From an uncultured Blastocatellia bacterium (GTDB lineage Bacteria; Acidobacteriota; Blastocatellia; Chloracidobacteriales; Chloracidobacteriaceae), in NCBI GenBank assembly GCA_937934745.1, contig CALGZC010000031.1, positions 1 through 46,568 of the forward strand: a DNA stretch of 46,568 bases. The letters are read 5' to 3'. Under the pieces are notes generated by a model, which was not told the origin of the DNA, searched no databases, and worked only from the letters and a program-made list of their open reading frames with translations. Shown in pieces: positions 28,658 through 35,826 of the stretch. How positions within the stretch are numbered: the first letter of the stretch is position 1; every line of letters begins with the position of its first letter. A program made the position numbers and the translations under genes.

Positions 28658-29998
28658 CTACTCTTCACCGTCCGTGAGCTTCAGGTCTTCGGCAAGGATG
28701 GCGACGCGCAAACCGGTTTTTCCAACGCACGTTGCACAAGCGCCGCTCCGTTCCGGTTCGGCGCGGCCGCGCATTGCCGACCGACAAAGTTCAGCTTTGT
28801 AGATTGCTGCGCCGCCGCGGCGGACACGGTACACCGGGTTGGGGACGTCGTAGGCGCTCCCGTCCGTCGGTGTGTAGTCGTAGTCCTCCACAAAGGCATC
28901 TTGACACCACTCCCACACGTTGCCGTGCATGTCAAAGAGTCCAAAGGCATTGGCAATCCCCAGCGCCCCAACCGGCAATAACCGGCCGGCCGTTGGCGTC
29001 GGTTTCCCGTTGCCGTAGGGAATGTCACCGTTGATGTTGGCAACGCGGGTGGTCAGGGTGTCGCCAAAGGCAAAGGGTTTGGAGGAACCCGCCCGACAAG
29101 CATACTCCCACTCGGCTTCTGTTGGGAGCCGAAAACGCTTACCGGTGATGCTCTCAAGTCGCCGGCAGAACTCAACCGCCTGTGACCACGTGACGTTTTC
29201 CACGGGCAAGGTGGCGGTCGCCTGTGGCAGAGGGCGCTGGGAACGGCTCGGCCGTCCGGTCTCAAGAACGGACGGGTCACGCGGTAGATCGTCCTTTACT
29301 TTGGGCAACACTGCAACAAAGGCCCATTGCTGCCGGGTAACTTCATAGCGGCCCAGGTAGAACTCAGGGACGGCAACATCGTGCAACTTTTCATTCGGCA
29401 GCCGACCGATCTCGTTCTCCGGCGAACCCATCTGAAACTCGCCCGCCGGAATCCGTACCAACTCCAGAAAAATGCCGTTCTGGCGGTCGAGTTCAATGGC
29501 GACCACCTCAGATTTCAAGATGCGCGGGTTGATAATGTTGCCCTCGGGCGTGAGGTCCACCGTCTGGAACTCGTCGAAGGCCAGTTCACGCATGATGAGT
29601 GGCGCATCCACACTGCGTTGATCACTGCTGCGCAAGCGTTCCCGCTCGGCGTTTTCGGCCAGCCGCTCGGCGAGCCGAGCGTACTTGCTGCCGGTGCCGT
29701 ATTGCTTCAAAAACGTTTTGAACACTTCGGGATCGCTGCTGTTCCGAATCGCGTTCCAGGTCCGGTCTTCTTCCGTCAGGCGGGCGACCGTCGCCGCCCG
29801 CTTTGGCGTTACGCGCAGCACCCGTACCGGCTCTGAGATGCCGACGCGGGTACTGATTTCTTGGGGCCGGGCCACCAGCGCAGCCGGCTGCCACAACCCC
29901 ATCCCGACGACCAACAGCAGCCCCGGTGCTACTCGGCGCACCCAACTGCCGGATGACCTCGAGCGCTGCAAATCAGGTAGCGAGAACAATGGCCGCAT
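28658..29998 (-). CDS. Exported FGE/SUMF1-domain protein
   Basis: A 446-residue protein with an N-terminal hydrophobic segment (about 20-41, GLLLVVGMGLWQPAALVA) consistent with a signal peptide or anchor, a helical charged region, and a C-terminal formylglycine-generating-enzyme-like domain from about residue 190: RIPAGEFQMGSPENE, FYLGRYEVTRQQW, PVENVTWSQAVEFCRRL, RLPTEAEWEYACRAG, DMHGNVWEWCQD and RVRRGGA. The last strand reads SGACATCVGKTGLRV instead of the usual RNTPDxxxxxxGFR, so true sulfatase-activating chemistry is doubtful and a binding role is possible. The start at 29998 has AGGAG about 9 bases upstream. No sulfatase gene is nearby. Confidence 0.82.
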   Translation of the reverse strand: MRPLFSLPDLQRSRSSGSWVRRVAPGLLLVVGMGLWQPAALVARPQEISTRVGISEPVRVLRVTPKRAATVARLTEEDRTWNAIRNSSDPEVFKTFLKQYGTGSKYARLAERLAENAERERLRSSDQRSVDAPLIMRELAFDEFQTVDLTPEGNIINPRILKSEVVAIELDRQNGIFLELVRIPAGEFQMGSPENEIGRLPNEKLHDVAVPEFYLGRYEVTRQQWAFVAVLPKVKDDLPRDPSVLETGRPSRSQRPLPQATATLPVENVTWSQAVEFCRRLESITGKRFRLPTEAEWEYACRAGSSKPFAFGDTLTTRVANINGDIPYGNGKPTPTAGRLLPVGALGIANAFGLFDMHGNVWEWCQDAFVEDYDYTPTDGSAYDVPNPVYRVRRGGAAIYKAELCRSAMRGRAEPERSGACATCVGKTGLRVAILAEDLKLTDGEE

Positions 29999-30306
29999 GG
30001 CTGTTTTCTCCTGCTTGTGTGAAACGTTACTGAAGCAGCTTACGCCTGCGTATGCGCCTGCGTAGTTGCCTGCAAGCTGATCGGCGTTGTTCGGAGCGCC
30101 GCTTGCAGCCCCCAGCCTACTACCCCACGCGGCAACTGCGCCTCCTGCACCCAACGGTGACGCCACAGAGTGGGCCGGGGGTGGAATCTACGGCGTCGCA
30201 CTGCATCTGGTGACTGTCAATGTTGCCGATTTTATCGTAGATTAGAGGCAATACACTTCGTAGGCGCATTGCTCCGGCGTCGTTTTCGTGAGGCACAGCG
30301 TATCAT
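29999..30306. other. Divergent intergenic region between FGE-domain and HEAT genes
   Basis: About 308 bases that should hold promoters for both flanking genes. A direct repeat GCCTGCGTA occurs at 30044-30052 and 30056-30064. An AT-richer patch at 30225-30260 precedes the HEAT gene and may contain its promoter, but no clear -35/-10 pair could be fixed. An upstream in-frame extension of the FGE gene to 30166 was not used because it lacks a ribosome-binding site and conserved sequence. Confidence 0.45.
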
Positions 30307-31602
30307 ATGAAGGGTCTCCCCATTCTTTGGGTTCTGTTCGCTTCATTTTGCACGGCCGCCGCCATTGTCATCACAGTACGGTGGCTGTACCACCGCAGCG
30401 CCAAGCCACGTCGGCGTTCTCTTCAGGAGCTGCTGAAAAACCTGGACCATGAGCGTCCGACGCGGCGCATTCGCGCCGCCAGTGAGTTGGCCGAGCGCTC
30501 GGGGCCGGAAGCGCCAGAAGCCGTGGATGCGTTACTCAAACGACTGTCAGACCCGGAACCAGAAGTGCGCGCCGTCGTGGTGGACTCGCTGGGAAAGCTC
30601 GAAGATCCACGGGCCAGTGAACTCCTGCGGGAACGTCTGTATGACGACTCAACAGAAGTCCGCGGCCTGACGGTCTCGGCGCTGGTTAGCCTCAAAGACT
30701 TTGCAGCGCTGCCGGAGATTGTCCGCCTGCTTGACGACGAAGATTGGACGATTCGCGCCTGGACGGCTTCGGAAATGGTTCGGCTGGGCCGCGAGGAAGC
30801 CCTGGAGACCTTACTGGCGGCGCGTAATCGGGAGGTTTGGCGGGCCCACCTCCGGCTGTGCGATGCGGCGCTGCGCGTCGTGGACGAACGGGCGGTTTCC
30901 CCGCTGCTCATTGACATGCGCAAAGCCAAGGAGTTGGGTGTGCGCGTCGAGGCGATGTTGGCGTTGGCGAGTTTCGGGTATATCCCTGACGAAGAACCTC
31001 GTTTGGTCGAGAATTTGGTTGCTTCGACGGAAGAAGACCACCCCAACCTGCGTTTTCATGCGGTTGCGATGCTGAGCACGATGGAAATGCGCCGAATTGA
31101 ACCGTATCAACAGGCGCAACGCATCCTCGAGCGACTTGCAGCCCGCGACGAAAACGCCCTCGTGCGCGCCGCAGCGCGCCATGGGCTGAAAAACTTCACC
31201 ATCGCCCGTGAGCGGATGATCCGGACCCTGCCGCCGCCCCCGACAGCCAAGGCCGTGGCGCCGGTGCGCGTCGAAATGCAGGATTTGACCACCCTCATGG
31301 CAAACCTCAAAAACACCGAACTCCCGATGCGCTGGCGTTATGTGCACGCCTTGGCGGCGACGCGCCATCCGAAGGCCGTTGTGCCGCTGGTGGAAGCCAC
31401 CCATGACAAAGAATGGCGTGTCCGAGCTGCTGCCGCCCGTGGTTTGGGTTTATTGGTTGGGATCGGTGACACCGATGTCCGTCCGACGTTAGAACGCGCA
31501 GCGATTGAGGACGAGCACTTCAGCGTCCGTGAAACAGCAGAACTGGCCCTGGCGCGGATAACGTCAAGCTCGACCCCGCCTTTGGGCGAACGCTTGTCCT
31601 GA
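30307..31602 (+). CDS. Membrane-anchored HEAT-repeat protein
   Basis: A 431-residue protein with one N-terminal membrane helix (residues about 5-27, ILWVLFASFCTAAAIVITV), then a series of HEAT/PBS-lyase-like helical repeats, for example ALLKRLSDPEPEVRAVVVDSLGKL, LLRERLYDDSTEVRGLTVSAL and IVRLLDDEDWTIRAWTASEM, and a last pair near residues 365-420 after a Pro-rich break. HEAT arrays serve as protein-binding scaffolds. No catalytic residues were seen, so it is probably an inner-membrane scaffold facing the cytoplasm. The partner is unknown. Confidence 0.82.
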   Translation: MKGLPILWVLFASFCTAAAIVITVRWLYHRSAKPRRRSLQELLKNLDHERPTRRIRAASELAERSGPEAPEAVDALLKRLSDPEPEVRAVVVDSLGKLEDPRASELLRERLYDDSTEVRGLTVSALVSLKDFAALPEIVRLLDDEDWTIRAWTASEMVRLGREEALETLLAARNREVWRAHLRLCDAALRVVDERAVSPLLIDMRKAKELGVRVEAMLALASFGYIPDEEPRLVENLVASTEEDHPNLRFHAVAMLSTMEMRRIEPYQQAQRILERLAARDENALVRAAARHGLKNFTIARERMIRTLPPPPTAKAVAPVRVEMQDLTTLMANLKNTELPMRWRYVHALAATRHPKAVVPLVEATHDKEWRVRAAAARGLGLLVGIGDTDVRPTLERAAIEDEHFSVRETAELALARITSSSTPPLGERLS

Positions 31603-31774
31603 AGACCTCCAGGAAGGTCTGCAGGAAGCGTGACGAGTAGTATCTGGGCCGGTTGAGGGGTATCTGCCGGTTGCGAGGCTTCAGCTAAGGGGGTGGTCAT
31701 CGGCTTCCCAGCGACTTCCCCGAACCGGTGGCTGTACCAGCGCACCGCTCCCCCGAAGCAGAGGTGCAGGTAGT

Positions 31775-33316
31775 ATGGGCAAGTTGACTGCGGCGGCATC
31801 TGCCGCCGAAGCGGCCACCCACGTTAGCCCGCTTGAAGTCGAGATCAAAATGGCTTTACCGGCGGAGCGCCTGCGCCGGTTGAGACGGCATCCTGTTGTT
31901 TCTCACGCACCACGGACGTGCCGCCGGCTGCGCACCGTCTATTTCGATACGCCTCAGGCAACATTGTTCAAGCAAGGCATCGCCGTCCGCCTGCGCCGCC
32001 ATGGACGACAGTGGATTCAAACCGTGAAGGGACAGAGCGATACCGGCGGTCTCCTCGCGCAGCGCTTCGAGTGGGAAACGCCGGTTGTGGGTCGCAACCT
32101 TGTTTTCACCGCGCTACCGCCGGACATCCAACCCTATTTCCGACCAGAAGTCACGCTGGCGCTGAAACCGTGCTTTGAGACGGATGTTTGGCGCGAAACC
32201 TGGCAGGTCATCCAGGACGGGACGCACCTTGAAGTAGCGTTTGACCGGGGCGAAGTGCGCACCACAATGCAAAGCCTGCCCATTTCCGAAATCGAGCTAG
32301 AACTCAAGTCCGGCACAGCAGATGTTTTGTTCAAGGTCGCGGAACAACTGGCAACGGATTTGCCCGTCTATCTTGAACCCCGCAGCAAAGCGGAGCGCGG
32401 GTACGAACTGGTCGGGGCGCTTTCACGTTTGCCTATCAAAGCTCACCTACCGGTTCTGGATTTTGACGGTCCGGCAGCGACAGCCTTTCAGCGCATTGTA
32501 CGGAGCTGTATGCAACAGTTTGAGGCCAATCTGTCCGGCTTTGTAGGCGCTACGGAGCCGGACCCAGAGTACATCCACCAGATGCGGGTTGCACTGCGCC
32601 GGATGCGGGCGGCATTTGGGTTGCTGCGCTTTATGGATGGTGTGCGGCCGGACTGGTTAGACGAACTCAAATGGCTGATGGGCGAGTTGGCGGCCGCGCG
32701 GGATTGGGATGTCTTTGTGACGGAGACGCTCGTGCGCGTTCGGAAGCACATCGCACAACCGGAACAGCTCGCCGACTTGACAAACGTAGCGGAGAACCTG
32801 CGCCGGATGGCCAATGCACGTGCCCAGGCGGCTCTGCGTTCGCCCCGCCTTGTCCGCTTGTGGTTTAAGGCCGAGCAAGCACTGGCTACTTTGCCGCCCG
32901 CTACAATCTCGACCGCCGTGTGGGCGCAGACAGCATTACAGCGTCGGTACCGCCGGCTGCTGCGGTTAGGTGAGCATCTCCAAAGCCTCACCGCCGTTGA
33001 GCGCCATGCGTTGCGCATCGCGGCCAAGAAACTGCGCTATGGGGCAGAATTCTTTGCCGGACAGCATCCGAAAACGGCACAGCGCTTTATTCGCCGCTTG
33101 GCAGCGCTGCAAGACGTCCTGGGTGTACTTAACGATGCTGCTGTGACGGCCCATTGCCTCCATGAAATCAGGCAGAGCGGCGGGCCAGCCCTTGGGGAAG
33201 CCATCGGACTCGTCGGCGGGTTTCTTGCCTGTGAGCAGGCGTACCGGTTAGAAGAGCTGAAACAGCTGTGGCGTGACTTTCATCGCACGCCACCATACTG
33301 GACAGGCAAAGCATAG
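31775..33316 (+). CDS. CYTH and CHAD domain protein
   Basis: A 513-residue protein. The N-terminal CYTH domain (about 18-220) has the E-x-E-x-K signature (EVEIKM) and the basic strand residues (VRLRRHG, IQTVKG) that bind triphosphate groups in a beta-barrel tunnel; it ends in the E-rich ISEIELELKSG strand. The C-terminal CHAD domain (about 235-505) is helical with conserved His/Arg rich motifs such as HQMRVALRRMRAAFGLLR and IAAKKLRYGAEFF. CHAD domains bind inorganic polyphosphate, and CYTH enzymes often hydrolyse triphosphate, so a polyphosphate-linked role is likely. AGGTAGT precedes the ATG. Confidence 0.92.
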   Translation: MGKLTAAASAAEAATHVSPLEVEIKMALPAERLRRLRRHPVVSHAPRTCRRLRTVYFDTPQATLFKQGIAVRLRRHGRQWIQTVKGQSDTGGLLAQRFEWETPVVGRNLVFTALPPDIQPYFRPEVTLALKPCFETDVWRETWQVIQDGTHLEVAFDRGEVRTTMQSLPISEIELELKSGTADVLFKVAEQLATDLPVYLEPRSKAERGYELVGALSRLPIKAHLPVLDFDGPAATAFQRIVRSCMQQFEANLSGFVGATEPDPEYIHQMRVALRRMRAAFGLLRFMDGVRPDWLDELKWLMGELAAARDWDVFVTETLVRVRKHIAQPEQLADLTNVAENLRRMANARAQAALRSPRLVRLWFKAEQALATLPPATISTAVWAQTALQRRYRRLLRLGEHLQSLTAVERHALRIAAKKLRYGAEFFAGQHPKTAQRFIRRLAALQDVLGVLNDAAVTAHCLHEIRQSGGPALGEAIGLVGGFLACEQAYRLEELKQLWRDFHRTPPYWTGKA

Positions 33317-33359
33317 TTGTCTCCTAAACCGACAGGCTGAGCGACCCCACCGGACAGAG

Positions 33360-33469
33360 GCACTCTGAAGGCAATTCACGATGCCGTGTGCGGTGAGAGG
33401 ACACTTCACCGTTCCCGGCAGAGTGCGGTAGAGAAGGCACCCACGGAGCGTGGGGTGATCCTCTACCGC
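33360..33469. other. Strongly structured intergenic segment (three-way stem plus nested hairpin)
   Basis: Between two convergent genes. An outer stem GCACTCTG (33360-33367) with CAGAGTGC (33419-33426) encloses two hairpins, GGCA/TGCC (33370-33373 with 33382-33385) and CGGTGA/TCACCG (33391-33396 with 33406-33411). Immediately after, GCGGTAGAG (33425-33433) pairs with CTCTACCGC (33461-33469), enclosing CACCCACG (33438-33445) and CGTGGGGTG (33449-33457). The last hairpin could terminate transcription from both sides, though no T-tract follows; the whole could also be a structured RNA. Confidence 0.6.
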
Positions 33470-33485
33470 CCTACTTCGTCTGTGG

Positions 33486-35330
33486 CTACCGTCCTCCGGC
33501 AGCGCGGATGGCGTTGATGATTTCGACGTCGCCCTGCCTGACGGCCAGGTTGTATGCCGACATCCCGGAGCGATTCCGCAGATTCACATCGGGCCGGCGC
33601 GCCAAAATGGCCCGCACTGCCGCCCGATGGCCACGGTCAGCGGCATGCATCAATGCCGTCATCCCATTCGCATCTTGTAGGTTGATCGTTGCCCCGCTGC
33701 GTGCCAGCAGAGCTGTGACACATTCGATGTTGCCGTTGCGCGCGGCGTACATCAGCGCCGTCATGCCCTGCATATCGGTTGCTTCGGCGTCGGCCTGCGC
33801 CTGAAGCAACGCCTGCACGATGCGCCCGAAGCCGGCGTCGGCGGCAGTCATCAGCGCCGTCATGCCATTGGCGGCGACGACGTTGGGCGTTGTGCCCTGC
33901 TGGAGCATCTGGCGGACGCGCGCTTCATTGCCGTCGCGCACGGCGCGGAGGAAGTCAAGCGCGCGCTGGTTGCCGATGCTGGAAACCGCGCCAGCCGGCG
34001 GACGCCCGGCGCCGGACGGCGTCCGCGCCATTGACCGGCTGCCGGCCGCCGGCTCGTCGTCGGAAGGGTCGTCGCTCGGAATTGGGCGGTTGCGCGACGG
34101 CGGGTCCATTGTCCGCGGCTCGTCGGCGGCATCGTCAGCCGGATCGCTGACCGGCGGTCGCCCTGGCGCCCGTCGGGGACGCCCGCCGACGGGCGGGTCG
34201 TCGGAATTGCTCGGCGCGGGATTGCGGGGGACGGTTCGGGCGGGCGGCTCGGCGCGGGGCGGTGGAGTCGGCGGCGCAACCTGCGCGGCAACGTCCTCGG
34301 CGGCCTTGCCGTAAACATCTCTCTGCCCAACATCAAGCGCAAAGCACTGCTTGAAATCCGCATCCGCGGCGGCCGGCTGCGCCAGCTCGCGATGGGTCAT
34401 CGCGCGATAGCAAAAGACTTTGCCGACGTTCGGATCAAGCTCGATGGCACGGTCGAAATCAGCTTTGGCCAAGGCGTAATCCTTGACCTGGTAGCGGGCA
34501 AAGCCGCGCCCGACGTAACCGCGCGCGTTGTTGGCGTCGAGCCGGACGAGTTCGTCGAAGTCCTTGATGGCGCGGTCGAAGCGTTTGAGTTCGAGGTTGG
34601 CCTGACCGCGGTAAGCGAGGATGTCCTGGTTGGCTGGCTCAGCGCGCAAAATGGCATCGAAGTCGGCAATGGCGCGCTCATATTGGCCCTGCCCGTAGAG
34701 CAAGACGCCGCGCCCCGTCCGCGCGCGGAGGTTGTTTGGATCAAGCAGCAGGGCTTGCTCAAAATCGGCCAGCGCCCGCCGCGCGTCTTGCTTGGCGTTG
34801 TAGGCGTTGCCGCGATAAACGAGCCACAGCGCTTCGCGCGGGCTGGCTTTAATGGCGGCGTCGAAATCGCGGATGGCGTCGTCATACTGCGCGAGCGCAA
34901 AGTGACACAGCCCCCGGTAGCCGAAGATAGTCGTCGCCTTGGGGTCGAGCTTGAGCGCTTCGTTGTAGTCCTTGATCGCTTCGGCATACTCGCCCATTTC
35001 GTAGAGCGTCAGGGCGCGATTTTCATACGCCTTGGCATAGTTGGGGCGCAGTTGGATGGCGCGGTTGAAATCTTGTCGCGCCTCCTCGCGGCGACCGAGC
35101 GCCCGGTAGGCGAAGCCGCGCCAGTTGTGGGCTTCGGGAAAGTCGGATTTGCGCTCGATGGCCTGCGTATAAAAGCCTATGGCTTCCTCGTAGCGTCCGG
35201 CGGAAAGCGCTTGATTGCCCTGGTTGTAGGCGGCAATGGCGTCGGGCGCGGCAGCGGCCGGAGCTTGCGCGCCGGAGACGCCCAACGCGCCGAGCCACAG
35301 GACGGCGCAAAGGATAGCGACAACACGCAT
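33486..35330 (-). CDS. Exported TPR-ankyrin repeat protein
   Basis: A 614-residue protein. A signal peptide (MRVVAILCAVLWLGALGVSGAQA) is followed by about nine TPR units (residues about 28-335) with the canonical pattern, such as AIGFYTQAIERKSDFPEAHNWRGFAYRALGR. A Pro/Arg/Asp-rich, probably disordered linker (about 345-460) leads to three or four ankyrin repeats at the C-terminus (NGMTALMTAADAG, MTALMYAARNGNIECVTALL, GMTALMHAADRGHRAAVRAIL, GMSAYNLAVRQGD). The start at 35330 is supported by the signal peptide and AGGA 8 bases upstream. It is a periplasmic or surface scaffold by inference; both repeat types bind proteins. Confidence 0.85.
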   Translation of the reverse strand: MRVVAILCAVLWLGALGVSGAQAPAAAAPDAIAAYNQGNQALSAGRYEEAIGFYTQAIERKSDFPEAHNWRGFAYRALGRREEARQDFNRAIQLRPNYAKAYENRALTLYEMGEYAEAIKDYNEALKLDPKATTIFGYRGLCHFALAQYDDAIRDFDAAIKASPREALWLVYRGNAYNAKQDARRALADFEQALLLDPNNLRARTGRGVLLYGQGQYERAIADFDAILRAEPANQDILAYRGQANLELKRFDRAIKDFDELVRLDANNARGYVGRGFARYQVKDYALAKADFDRAIELDPNVGKVFCYRAMTHRELAQPAAADADFKQCFALDVGQRDVYGKAAEDVAAQVAPPTPPPRAEPPARTVPRNPAPSNSDDPPVGGRPRRAPGRPPVSDPADDAADEPRTMDPPSRNRPIPSDDPSDDEPAAGSRSMARTPSGAGRPPAGAVSSIGNQRALDFLRAVRDGNEARVRQMLQQGTTPNVVAANGMTALMTAADAGFGRIVQALLQAQADAEATDMQGMTALMYAARNGNIECVTALLARSGATINLQDANGMTALMHAADRGHRAAVRAILARRPDVNLRNRSGMSAYNLAVRQGDVEIINAIRAAGGR

Positions 35331-35826
35331 GGCGGCATTCCTCGTCTGATGGCGTTTGGCGGATGGCGGCACAGCGACATAGCGACGCCCTCGAGCACCG
35401 AAATGTTGCTTTCATCCGCGCGTCACCGGACACAATACTAGACCAAAATCAAGAAGCGCTGCGGAAGCGTCGCATCGAGTCCGGGCGCAGCCGGCCTGCG
35501 GGGGTTGGAACATGTTTTGCGCTGCCCGCGCGACGGTCACGCCTTAGTCAACCGCCATTCGGACAAGCAGATAGTGAACCCGGCACTGTGCGCCAACGAC
35601 TGTTCCAAAGGGCCCGAAATGGCGACCTCTCTTCAGAAGAAGTCGAGGATGCAAGGACATCGTTACATATCGGCTGCTGTTGCGGGAGCCGGTCTCCAAG
35701 ACGGTCTCATAAGTCGGCTACCACCCGACAGCACGCGCATTACCCGCAGGCGAGCCGAGCGCAGCAAAAGCGAAGCCTGTCGGCGTATGCGCTGGCTATT
35801 CGCTCGGAACTGAAATTCTAATAATA
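35331..35826. other. Intergenic region downstream of the Argonaute gene, with hairpin
   Basis: About 496 bases between the TPR-ankyrin start and the Argonaute stop; composition changes here from GC-rich (left) to AT-rich (right), marking the island edge. No supportable gene. An imperfect 58-base hairpin lies at 35735-35792: GCGCAT (35735-35740) pairs with ATGCGC (35787-35792), and CAGGC (35747-35751) with GCCTG (35775-35779). It lies about 35 bases beyond the Argonaute stop and could end that transcript. Confidence 0.5.
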
